Positions 44,013-53,400 of a DNA stretch of 64,000 nucleotides are shown piece by piece. The notes beneath the pieces were generated by a model. That model did not search any database. It had not been told where the DNA came from and worked only from the letters and a program-made list of their open reading frames with translations. The translations under genes were made by a program, and so were the position numbers. Position 1 is the stretch's first letter. Each line of letters begins with the position of its first letter. Origin of the DNA: an uncultured Chitinophagaceae bacterium (GTDB taxonomy: Bacteria > Bacteroidota > Bacteroidia > Chitinophagales > Chitinophagaceae); the NCBI GenBank assembly GCA_937907395.1, contig CALCII010000002.1, positions 1 to 64,000 on the forward strand. Direction: 5' to 3'.

Positions 44013-45734
44013 CTACTGCACAAATTCCACTTTCTGAATTTTTCCGTTCACGATGGTATAGATCGCAATGGCACGTAATGGTTTAGGGCCGAAGCCGCTC
44101 ACACTTTCATGATCAACCACCACATTGCCCTGTACAATCCGGTTCACGAGTTCGCAATGTAAATTCTTCACCTGTTTGAACATGTTGGAATACTCTTTCA
44201 GCATCGCTTCTTTTCCTTTCGCCATGAGTTTACCGGGATATTCATACAATTCCACACTATCACTGTAAGGTGCAAGGAAGGCATCAATATCACGTGCATT
44301 GTAGGCCACGAGTTGCTGCTGCACCAGCAGTTCGGGAGTAACAGGCAACAACGTATCTTTTTTGATCCATTTTCCACGGTTGATCAAAAAGCTGAAGTCG
44401 TTGATATAAGCCAGGCTGTCGAACGGATTGCGGTTGAGCAATAAGAAATTTGCCAGTTTGCCCGGAGCAATCATTCCCACTTCCTGCTCCTTTCCAAAAC
44501 CCACAGCTGCATTGTACGTACAGGACTTCAGTACCTGTGCATTGCTCATGCCGCTTTGTTTCATGGTGAGCAGTTCAATGTACAAACTGGACGCATGCAT
44601 GGTGCCAATATTTCCGGCATCGGTACCGGCTACAATGTTGATGCCTGCATCGGTCACCCGTTTGATGTTCTGCCAGATGATGGTATCGGCTTTATCGTTC
44701 AGCTGTACCGACTTTGCAAAGTTTTTATAATTGAAGCCTGCTTCTTTGGGATTGATGTGCCTGAGATCAAACAATTGATTCAACACAAACGGATTGGCAT
44801 AAAGCAGATCATGTGTGGTGATGCGGTGTTGCTGACTGAACACTTCCCGGTATTTGCCCGCCACAATGGCTGTGGGGATGTACGTGATCTTCTTTTGTTT
44901 CAATACCTGCAGGAAGGCATCATCGAGCAATTGATCTTCGATGCTGTGCACCAGTATATCTGCGCCTGCTTCCACAGCAAGTTTCGCTGTTTCATATTCT
45001 GTGGCATGCACACATACTTTCAATCCGTTCTTATGGCTTTCATCAATCGCTGCTTTCACGATGGGAAGCGTGGACGAAGCCGGTTGTCCGGGCATGACGA
45101 TGTACCAGATTTTGATAAAGTCGGGTTTGAACGGAATCTGTTTGCGCACCAGCTCCCTCGCCTCTTCTTCTGTTTTTACTTTAATAATGGGCGGATCTTT
45201 TTCATCGAGGTAGGGCGGTTGCCAGGTGGAGATGAGCGGACCGGTTACCCATGCTTCGGGGCTGTTACTGTTGCTGCTGTTCTTTTTACGCACCTCATAA
45301 TTGCTCATAGGTCCGCCTACATCCACTACGGTTGTGATACCGCAGGCGAGATAGCGGCGCATGAGATCATTGTGATTCTCACGGATCCATTGCTGGTCTT
45401 TTGCATAGGGATAAATTTTGCCGAGGTTCAATGCATCGGGCCTGGTATACAAACCACCACTCTGGAAAAAATGGATATGTCCGTCCACCATGCCGGGCAT
45501 CAGGAATTTACCGGTGCCGTCTACTACCGTAACCGTATCAGGAATTTTTACTTTGGCACTGTATTTCAGCACCTGTACAATGCGATCGTCTTTCACCACC
45601 ACTATCTGCGATGGTTGCAGTTTGCCGTCTTTGGTGTTTACGATGCTTACATTGGTGATCCAGGTTGATTTTTGTGAGAAGGAAACGGTTGCAAAAAAGC
45701 AAAAGGCAATGAATAGAAGCAGTGTCTGTTTCAT
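44013..45734 (-). CDS. Secreted amidohydrolase fused to an NTF2-like domain
   Basis: 573 residues with a signal peptide (to about FSQK). The first 440 residues are a metal-dependent amidohydrolase: MVDGHIHFF (HxH), a loop VCVHATEYE, LVHSIED and VAGTDAGNIG (metal Asp), then GMIAPGKLANFLLLNRNP. The last 120 residues (LVQQQLVAYNARDIDAFLAPYSDSVELYEYPG to the end) form a SnoaL/NTF2-like fold. Such enzymes hydrolyse amides or cyclic imides; the added domain may help substrate binding or pairing. The product is periplasmic or secreted. Confidence 0.88.
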   Translation of the reverse strand: MKQTLLLFIAFCFFATVSFSQKSTWITNVSIVNTKDGKLQPSQIVVVKDDRIVQVLKYSAKVKIPDTVTVVDGTGKFLMPGMVDGHIHFFQSGGLYTRPDALNLGKIYPYAKDQQWIRENHNDLMRRYLACGITTVVDVGGPMSNYEVRKKNSSNSNSPEAWVTGPLISTWQPPYLDEKDPPIIKVKTEEEARELVRKQIPFKPDFIKIWYIVMPGQPASSTLPIVKAAIDESHKNGLKVCVHATEYETAKLAVEAGADILVHSIEDQLLDDAFLQVLKQKKITYIPTAIVAGKYREVFSQQHRITTHDLLYANPFVLNQLFDLRHINPKEAGFNYKNFAKSVQLNDKADTIIWQNIKRVTDAGINIVAGTDAGNIGTMHASSLYIELLTMKQSGMSNAQVLKSCTYNAAVGFGKEQEVGMIAPGKLANFLLLNRNPFDSLAYINDFSFLINRGKWIKKDTLLPVTPELLVQQQLVAYNARDIDAFLAPYSDSVELYEYPGKLMAKGKEAMLKEYSNMFKQVKNLHCELVNRIVQGNVVVDHESVSGFGPKPLRAIAIYTIVNGKIQKVEFVQ

Positions 45735-45796
45735 ATGTTTGATCAGGTTGAAACAGAAAGATAATGGATTCCTTCAATTTTTCAGAGCGAACCTTG

Positions 45797-46120
45797 TCAG
45801 GATTTCAGTCCGAGAAGTACACTCATTACAATTACGAGCACCAGTATAAAAATGAGAGCGGCTGCCGTTGATTTGCTCAGCAATGTAAGAAAGAGCAGAA
45901 TGGAACCGGCAACCAGCAGAATTGTGAGGATCCTGCTGCCAATCGAACGGGAACGGCGCAGCTGTTGTTTGAGAAACGTGCGGACATTCTTCCTGAATGT
46001 ACGTCGGGATAATACACCACCAGCAGTAACAATAGACGCAAGTGATAATAAAGGCAATAACGTGGATCCCGAGTTTTTAACCGTGGTTACAACACTTAAC
46101 AGAAAGGTATACAGGTGCAT
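45797..46120 (-). CDS. Small hydrophobic protein, two TM helices
   Basis: 107 residues from an ATG: hydrophobic segment about 17-37, a basic stretch RRTFRKNVRTFLKQQLRRSRS (split by nature into two short runs), then a strongly hydrophobic C-terminal half (about 62-105). Not recognised. The opposite strand also has an open frame, but the membrane-protein composition favours this one. It could be a short membrane protein or spurious. Confidence 0.45.
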   Translation of the reverse strand: MHLYTFLLSVVTTVKNSGSTLLPLLSLASIVTAGGVLSRRTFRKNVRTFLKQQLRRSRSIGSRILTILLVAGSILLFLTLLSKSTAAALIFILVLVIVMSVLLGLKS

Positions 46121-46214
46121 GGCAGTCAGTTTTCAGAATGATGATTAGTTTGAACCTTCAAGATCCTGAAAAGATGCGAAAATACAGTACCCGGTAACTG
46201 GTATTTTTGAACAA

Positions 46215-46601
46215 TCAGAAACTAACCTGAACGCCTACCTGCGGAATACATTTCACCACTGTACCCACCGGCACCGGGCTCATGTGAATGGTGGCCATCG
46301 CTTCTGCCCTTCCTTTATTCTTTGCAGCGCTGATGAAGAACGGAATACCCGTTAATGCCACCGGAACACCAATGGTCATGACGGTTGCACCTGCACCCCA
46401 TGATTCATCCCATATGCTGGAGTTGTTGAACGCAGCTCCACCGCCTACCATCATGGCCGTACCTACTCCCACCAAAACCCATCCGGCAATTTTCTGATTT
46501 TTACTTTTATCGAGATAATACGCTTTATCTTTTACCGGCTCCTGCGCCGTTGCCTGCAACATCCACAACAGTGCTGTGGCAAGCAAAGCTGTTTTTTTCA
46601 T
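46215..46601 (-). CDS. Small exported or membrane protein, unknown family
   Basis: 128 residues with a signal peptide (MKKTALLATALLWMLQATAQ) and two glycine-rich hydrophobic stretches (IAGWVLVGVGTAMMVGGGAAF; TVMTIGVPVALTGIPFFISA). It ends PQVGVQVSF, which looks like the last strand of a small outer-membrane or secreted protein. Similar short proteins are frequent in Chitinophagaceae, but I cannot name the family. A palindrome (46674-46687) lies about 75 bp upstream of the ATG. Confidence 0.6.
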   Translation of the reverse strand: MKKTALLATALLWMLQATAQEPVKDKAYYLDKSKNQKIAGWVLVGVGTAMMVGGGAAFNNSSIWDESWGAGATVMTIGVPVALTGIPFFISAAKNKGRAEAMATIHMSPVPVGTVVKCIPQVGVQVSF

Positions 46602-46673
46602 TGTTGCTGATTTAAAATTTGCAGTAAACAATCCTAACTATGACAAGTTACTATACGACAATTGGACCTATCA

Positions 46674-46687
46674 ATGACAAGTGTCAT
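46674..46687. promoter_or_regulatory. Palindromic site, possible operator
   Basis: ATGACA AG TGTCAT is a perfect 6-bp dyad; a half-site-like tgacaagt also occurs at about 46641. It lies upstream of the gene at 46215-46601. Confidence 0.3.
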
Positions 46688-46741
46688 GAAATGAAGCTGG
46701 AAATTATGTTTATTGAGAAAAGAGATTTAAAACTCAGAAAC

Positions 46742-47194
46742 TTAATATGAAGTGCTTAAAAGCAATTTTTTTACCTTGTTTTTCAAAGTTCTTGCCGACA
46801 AGAAACATCTGACAACAGCATTAAACTCAACGTCTGTTAAACGACCTATAAATTCGAAATCCACTCCTTCTACCTGATAATTTGCCTGCAACTCCTTTAA
46901 AGAAAATTTATTAACCCATAAACCATACAGGTATGTATGAGTTGAAAATGACCAACCATCTATAGTTACAGGAACACCCGGAGCACAATAATATGCATTA
47001 AAATCACTGGGAAGATCGTTTAAGCAGCCATGATTCTTTTCAATGTGTGCAGGCACATAATCTACACTTGAAGGAAGCGAAGCAATTACAACAGAGGTTT
47101 CGTCCGAATATAAAACAAGAAAATATTTTGGCTTTGAATTGCCATCAACAAAATAAAAAGGCTTGAAATAATAAATATCCCCGGGGCTATACAT
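46742..47194 (-). CDS. Putative toxin partner of Panacea antitoxin (PanT-like)
   Basis: 150 residues. The start GDIYYFKPFYFVDGNSKPKYFLVLYSD has the G-D-x(4)F and KxKxFLVL text seen in PemK/MazF-like SH3-fold endoribonuclease toxins, but the similarity is weak. The rest (KNHGCLNDLP, YYCAPGVPV, LKELQANYQV) is not recognised. It starts 4 bp after the Panacea-domain gene, the classic two-gene toxin-antitoxin layout. The toxin call rests mainly on this arrangement. Confidence 0.55.
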   Translation of the reverse strand: MYSPGDIYYFKPFYFVDGNSKPKYFLVLYSDETSVVIASLPSSVDYVPAHIEKNHGCLNDLPSDFNAYYCAPGVPVTIDGWSFSTHTYLYGLWVNKFSLKELQANYQVEGVDFEFIGRLTDVEFNAVVRCFLSARTLKNKVKKLLLSTSY

Positions 47195-47198
47195 CTAA

Positions 47199-47786
47199 CT
47201 AGCTATGTAAAAAATTAGAAAATTTCTGCATTTCAACATTTTCCTGATACATTGCAAGCTTTTGTTGATCATTGCTGATTAACAAAGTCATGTCAACCAT
47301 TATATCAGTAGTATTAATTCTTTTCTCCTGGAATGCTTCCAACAACTTATTCTCAGAAGCAATTATGTACCATGGAGCAGATTTTCTATGCGTGATTTCT
47401 ACTAATTTCTCAGCTGGTGTCTTTTCGTATCGTCTAACTATTTCTTTCAACAATTGAATATCCACCTCACTGAACTCTTCATCAGAAAAGTTTTTCTTTC
47501 CAATTACCCGTACACCTTTTGTGTCAGTTTCGAGAGAGATGAAAGAATCAAGTAAATAAGGTTGATTAAGCTCTTCATACAAATCGCTGTTTACTGGCCC
47601 GGCCTGCCAAACTTTATATTCCAGACCCAAGATTGGAACCCCCATTCGAAACGTAGACAACTCATCAAGCAAGTATATTAGTTTCAGAAGTTTAGTTTTA
47701 TACAAAGGCTTGATATTGTCCGCAAGGAACAAAATAACATTCCCCAAACGTTCAATTTGTTCAGTCGAATATTCCTTTTGCTTCAT
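47199..47786 (-). CDS. Panacea-domain (DUF4065/SocA-like) antitoxin
   Basis: 195 residues. The N-terminal two thirds carry the Panacea domain: LGNVILFLADNIKPLYKTKLLKLIYLLDELSTFRMGVPILGLEYKVWQAGPV (in two runs) and APWYIIASENKL. Panacea domains are found in antitoxins able to neutralise many unrelated toxins. The protein is encoded first in the two-gene unit, as usual for antitoxins. A TAACTTTG box (47842-47849, minus) could be its -7 promoter element. The C-terminal tail (about 160-195) may be the toxin-binding part. Confidence 0.82.
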   Translation of the reverse strand: MKQKEYSTEQIERLGNVILFLADNIKPLYKTKLLKLIYLLDELSTFRMGVPILGLEYKVWQAGPVNSDLYEELNQPYLLDSFISLETDTKGVRVIGKKNFSDEEFSEVDIQLLKEIVRRYEKTPAEKLVEITHRKSAPWYIIASENKLLEAFQEKRINTTDIMVDMTLLISNDQQKLAMYQENVEMQKFSNFLHS

Positions 47787-47841
47787 ATACTTACTATCCC
47801 GTATTTATTTTGTGTTAAACTACACAATTCTGCAGAGTATA

Positions 47842-47849
47842 CAAAGTTA
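47842..47849 (-). promoter_or_regulatory. Candidate -7 box of the Panacea toxin-antitoxin operon
   Basis: TAACTTTG on the minus strand fits TAnnTTTG and leaves a leader of about 50 nt. No clear -33 TTG is seen at the right distance. Confidence 0.35.
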
Positions 47850-47946
47850 CAAAAAAGATTTTAATTTACTAAATAATTTAGGAAATAGTGCTGGGCAGAC
47901 AATATGATAATTTACCAAACGATCTATTTCATCAATTTAAAAAATC

Positions 47947-50268
47947 CTACAAATCCACATACCTCACCGTAATCTTGATATCCCGGTTTCTTCCCTTATC
48001 ATCGGTACAGGAAATTTTATTGATGCCTTCTTCGGGCAGGAAGAATTGTTTGGTGCCGGCATCGGTGGTTTTATAAAAGCGGTTGTTGATGTACCAATAC
48101 ACTTTGCTCACATCATTGCCGGTTTCACAAATAAGTTGCAGTGGCTCGGGATGTTTTTTGCTGATGAGGTATTCCGTTCCGTTCACCGGTGATTTAATCA
48201 AGGGTGCACCGGCAGTGAATACCCGTTCACAATTGGGATTGTGTGGTGGTATGCGTTCAAAGGCAATGCCACTGGTTTCCATCCAGCTTTGTAAATCGGG
48301 CGACAATAATTTATACACTTTGCGCTTAAACCCGGCTGCCGGTTCACAGCTTTTGCAATAGCTGATCTTCTCATCGGCACTAACTGATATCTCTTCGTAA
48401 TTATTGCAAACCCTGGTGGACGAAATACCGGGAATAAAATAATCGAGCACCAGTTTGGTACAATTGGGCGATGGCGGCATGCCGGTTTCACTGCACACCA
48501 TGCGTTGCTCCAAAGAAGCAGGCGGTGAAAACCAGGCACGGTTAGCATCATAATCCAATGTGTTGAAGATGCGGAACAACAAAGGTGTGGCGGTGTGTGC
48601 GCCATTCAGTTCCGAATTTCCTTCACCTGAAAAATTGCCCACCCATACACCAACTGTATATTTTTTATTATAACCTATACTCCAGGCATCTCTTCGTCCG
48701 TAAGAAGTACCCGTCTTCCATGCAATCTTTGGCAGATGGGCTGTTGCTTCCCAGTGCAGCGGAAAATCAGGACGGTTGATGCGACTGATGATGTCGGTGA
48801 TCATATACGATGCATCTGCCGACAAGACCCGTTTGGATGAAGGCTTACTGTTTGATTGCACATACTGTACCGGATAATACAACCCATCGTTTGCAAAGCA
48901 GCTATACAACCCCGTTAGTTGTTCCAATGTAGTGCCACAACCACCGAGTATGAGACTCAGTCCGAGCCCTTTTTGTTTTGCCTGAATCTGTTTAAATCCT
49001 GTTTCCACCAATGTTTGAACCAATTTGTCTTTGCCCAGCATGTTCAGTGCTTTCACCGCCGGGATGTTCAATGAATGTTCCAGTGCAAACTCCACCGTAA
49101 CCGGACCATTAAAATGTTCATCATAATTCTCCGGTGCATAGCCGGCAAAATTCACCGGTACATCATTGAGCACCTGTTTGGGCGTGAGCAATCCTTCGTC
49201 GAAACACATACCATAAGCCAAAGGTTTCAACGTACTGCCGGGTTGGCGAACCGCAGCTGCACCATTTACTTGTCCGCCGTCTGTTGTGTCTTTGAAATCG
49301 CCGCTGCCCACATAAGCAATCACCTGGTGTGATTCATTGTCTAGCACCACCACAGCCGCATTGCGGATTTTTCCCAAACGGAGTGTGCGTACATAATCCT
49401 GCACCAGTTTTTCCACTTTCAGCTGAGTATTTAATTCCAATGTGCTGTGTACGGTTGCTGCACTGCTGTTGCGCAGTTTATACGAAAGATGCGGCGCCAG
49501 TTTGGGCACTGCTCCCCGTTTGGCATTCAACGGTTCTGCCAACGCATCTTCAATTTCTTTTTTAGTAAATATCTTTTCATTGGCAAAACGTTGTAACCAT
49601 TTGTTCCGTTGTTTGATGATTTCATCGTTGTTCCTTCCCATCACTAAAGAGGAAGGGCGGTTGGGAATAATCGACAGGGCCGTGATCTCTGCCAGCGACA
49701 GGTGATCCGGATTTTTTCCAAAGTATAAGAGCGATGCTGTTTTCACGCCTACGAGGTTGCCGCCATAAGGAACGAGGTTGAGATAGAGTTGCAGGATTTC
49801 ATCCTTGCTGTATTTCCATTCCAGCTGCAGGGCACGGAACATTTCACGGATCTTACTGCCGAGAGTGCGTTTCTTTGGCTCCAGCATCCGTGCCACCTGC
49901 ATGGTTATGGTACTGGCGCCCGAAGTTCTTCGTCCGGTAAATACATTCATCACAAAGGCCCTGCCCACCGCAACCGGGTTTACACCGGGATGATAGTAAA
50001 AGTATTTGTCTTCTTTCTGCACAATGGTCTTCCGCAGTAAAGGAGAGATTTCATCCAGATCCGTTTTCATACGCCACTGCTGATCCTTTGCCAGGAAGCC
50101 ATGAATGAGTTCGCCTTTATTATCGGTAATGATGGTTGAATACGAAATACGATCGGGCAACGGGAAGAGGAAGTTGAGCAGGAAGAACAGGCATACCAGG
50201 CTTACCAGCACAACTGTTGCTTTCAGTGCATTTCTTTTCGTTACATATTTTTTAAACGGATTTTTCAT
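47947..50268 (-). CDS. pbpC: Penicillin-binding protein 1C
   Basis: About 773 residues. An N-terminal TM helix (about 17-37) precedes a GT51 transglycosylase (VQKEDKYFYYHPGVNPVAVGRA, RTSGASTITMQVARML, LQLEWKYSKDEILQLYLN). The transpeptidase domain has the S-x-x-K at Ser345 (GSTLK), SLN in EHSLNIP and KTGTS at 518-522. The C-terminal BiPBP_C domain (about 685-773) completes the PbpC architecture. It builds peptidoglycan in the periplasm and is divergent from an alpha-2-macroglobulin gene, its usual neighbour. An ATG 12 codons upstream (50304) is possible. Confidence 0.94.
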   Translation of the reverse strand: MKNPFKKYVTKRNALKATVVLVSLVCLFFLLNFLFPLPDRISYSTIITDNKGELIHGFLAKDQQWRMKTDLDEISPLLRKTIVQKEDKYFYYHPGVNPVAVGRAFVMNVFTGRRTSGASTITMQVARMLEPKKRTLGSKIREMFRALQLEWKYSKDEILQLYLNLVPYGGNLVGVKTASLLYFGKNPDHLSLAEITALSIIPNRPSSLVMGRNNDEIIKQRNKWLQRFANEKIFTKKEIEDALAEPLNAKRGAVPKLAPHLSYKLRNSSAATVHSTLELNTQLKVEKLVQDYVRTLRLGKIRNAAVVVLDNESHQVIAYVGSGDFKDTTDGGQVNGAAAVRQPGSTLKPLAYGMCFDEGLLTPKQVLNDVPVNFAGYAPENYDEHFNGPVTVEFALEHSLNIPAVKALNMLGKDKLVQTLVETGFKQIQAKQKGLGLSLILGGCGTTLEQLTGLYSCFANDGLYYPVQYVQSNSKPSSKRVLSADASYMITDIISRINRPDFPLHWEATAHLPKIAWKTGTSYGRRDAWSIGYNKKYTVGVWVGNFSGEGNSELNGAHTATPLLFRIFNTLDYDANRAWFSPPASLEQRMVCSETGMPPSPNCTKLVLDYFIPGISSTRVCNNYEEISVSADEKISYCKSCEPAAGFKRKVYKLLSPDLQSWMETSGIAFERIPPHNPNCERVFTAGAPLIKSPVNGTEYLISKKHPEPLQLICETGNDVSKVYWYINNRFYKTTDAGTKQFFLPEEGINKISCTDDKGRNRDIKITVRYVDL

Positions 50269-50447
50269 TCCAGATCGTTGCTGCAAGTTAGGGGTTCGCA
50301 GCATTCACTGTTAAACCACAGGAAACACAAACACCTGCTGATGTATACAATAAACTTTCCTTAACAAATCGGTTTTGGAAGATGCTGTTCCTTGTACTAA
50401 ATTCAACATCAAATTACTCCCCTTTCAAACGTCTTCAATCTTTAACC

Positions 50448-53400
50448 ATGAAACGTAGCCAACTACACCTGCTGATGGTATCAGCAGTGGTGACTCTTAT
50501 TCTTTCCTGTAACCGTAACGCTGTAAAATTATCCGACACAACTGCCAAAGGTGAAGTACAGCCTTTGCAGAACCTTGTGTTCCGGTTCAACAAACAACTG
50601 GTGCCGGATTCCCTGCTCAACCGATGGGATTCCATTCCGTATGTGGAGTTTGAACCAAAGATCAATGGCCGCTTCCGCTGGGAACATGGCGATGAACTGA
50701 TCTTCTCTCCTTCTTCGCCCCTATCGCCCGCCACCACGTACAAAGCAACCATTGGCAAGGAAGTGTTGTCGCAAACCAAATACAACAATGTAACCGTTGA
50801 TGGCGGCATTGAATTTCATACACCCGATTTACAACTGGAAAACACCAACGTAACCTGGGTGATGGACGATGCCACGGGCAAAGCCGTTCCGCAAGCCGAT
50901 TTGTATTTTAATTATAGCGTAACGCCGGCTTCTTTAAAAGATAAACTGCATGTAACGTTTGACGGACAAGCAAAGGAGTATAGTCTGCAAACCATCAACA
51001 GTGATAAAAAGATTTCCATCCGCCTGCAAAACATTCAAGCAGAGGATAAAGACTATCCAACCAACATCACACTAGACAAAGGGTTGTTACCGGATGGTGG
51101 TAAGAACGCCACCAAAGAAGAGATCAAAGAAGATATGACCATTCCATCACCTTACCGTTTGGTGATCACGAATATTGAATCCAGTCATGATGGTATTTCT
51201 GCTTCTGTGAAACTGTTCACTTCGCAACAGGTGGTGCTAGAAGGCATCAATGGTTTTATACAGATCAGCCCGGATGTGAAATACAGTGTTCAGGCAGAAG
51301 AAGATGGATTCCTCATTACCGGTGAAGGATTTGATGTAGCCAAAACCTATGAGCTTACTTTAAAAGAAGGACTACGTGGCAAACTGGGTGGCACATTGAA
51401 AGAGCCGTATAAAAATACCATCGCCTTTGGCGAACTGGAGCCTGGCATTTCATTTGGCAACAGCAAAGCCGTTTATCTATCGGCTGCGGGTAGCCGTAAT
51501 ATTGAAGTACGCATCACCAATATGCCCAAAGTAAAAGTGGTGATCTCCAAAATTTATGAAAGCAATCTGCTGGTAGCGCATAAATACGGGTACTATCCCC
51601 GTACCAGCGATGAAGAATATTATTACGATGAAGAAAATGGCGATTATACATTGGGCGATGTGATCTACGAACAGGAAATTGATACAAGGACTTTGCCTAA
51701 GGTGGGTGGCAGCCGTTTGTATCATTTCAATATAGCCGACCGGGTGAAAGACTTCAATGGCATTTATCATTTGCAGATTCAATCCACGGAAGATTACTGG
51801 ATCCGTGACAACCGCTTCATCTCACTCAGCAATATTGGGCTGATTGCCAAAGAAGGCAAAGAGAAAATGTATGTGTTTGCCAATTCCATTCAAACCGCCG
51901 AACCGCTCAATGGTGTGAACGTAACGGTGTATGGCGCCAACAACCAGGTTTTGGGATTAGGTACAACTAACAGTGAAGGTGTAGCCGAAGTGGCTTATAC
52001 CAAAAAAGAATTCAGTGGATTTAAACCGGCAATGGTGATTGCCAAAACAGCCGATGACTTCAACTACCTGCCCTTCCAGAGCACAAGAGTAAACACCAGT
52101 CGTTTTGATGTAGGTGGTAAAGCATGGAACAGCACCGGTGTGGATGCCTTCATTTATGCAGAAAGAGATATTTATCGTCCGGGTGAAAAAATCAATGCCA
52201 ATGTGGTGCTGCGTAACAAAGGCTGGAAATCGCCGGGCGAATTACCGGTGAAATTAAAACTGATCATGCCCAACGGAAAAGAATTGAAAAGTTTCCGCAA
52301 AACATTGAACGAACAGGGATCGGCAGAAGTAAGTGTGGATTTACCACTGGCTGCTGTAACAGGAAGTTATCAACTGGAACTGTATTCGGGTAATGATGTG
52401 TTACTGGGCAGCAAATCCTTCAGCGTGGAAGAGTTTGTGCCCGATCGTATCAAAGTATCCGCCAAACTTGGAAAAGAAACATTAAACGCCGGCGATTCCA
52501 CAACGCTTCGCATCAATGCTGTGAATTTCTTTGGTCCGCCTGCCGCCAACCGTAAGTATGAAACAGAGATACAGTTCAAGCAATCCTATTTCAATCCGAA
52601 AAAATACGATCGGTACACCTTTGCATTAAGCAATCAATCTTCCTTCTTCGATAAAGTGGTAAATGAAGGTACTACCGATGCCAATGGTAATGCAACAGAA
52701 CCCATCAGCGTTCCGGCACTGTACAAAAACAGAGGACTGCTTTCGGTAAATATTTATACAACCGTGTTTGATGAAACCGGACGACCGGTAAGCAAGCTTA
52801 CTAACGCAGATGTATATACACAACCGGTATTCTATGGTTTAGGAACCGATGGTTACTGGTATTACCCGTTGAACCAGGCAGTGAAATTTCCATTAATTGC
52901 CCTGACCAAAAATCAGCAGGTAACCACCGCACCGGCCAAAGTGCAGGTGATCAAACAGGAATACAGAACGGTGCTGAGCAAGAGCGGTTCTTATTTCCGC
53001 TATGAATCACAGAAAGAAGAAAAGATTGTGAAAGAAGAAGTGGTGAACATTGGCGGAGAAAATACTAGTTATGTATTTGTACCACGGCAAGCGGGTGATT
53101 ATGAAATCCGTGTATATGCACCCGGATCCGACACCTATGTAAGCAGGAGTTTTTACAGCTATGGAAGCTGGGGTACCAGCAACAGTTCCTTTGAAGTAAA
53201 CACCGAAGGACAGATTGATATTGAACTGGACAAGAGTGACTATTATACCGGAGAGAAAGCAAAGATTTTATTCAAAACACCGTTCAGTGGAAAAATGCTG
53301 GTGACTTTTGAAACGGATCATGTAGTATCGTATCAATATGTAACCGTTGACAACCGTACTGCCAGCCTGGAACTTCCGTTAAGCACCGAACATTTACCCA

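Noticed and set aside
44556..45668. 370-codon open frame on the plus strand
   Set aside because: It is antisense to the amidohydrolase gene; the minus-strand frame has clear motifs and a signal peptide.
45852..46148. 98-codon open frame on the plus strand
   Set aside because: It overlaps the minus-strand membrane protein; its Arg-rich composition looks like a reverse-strand shadow.
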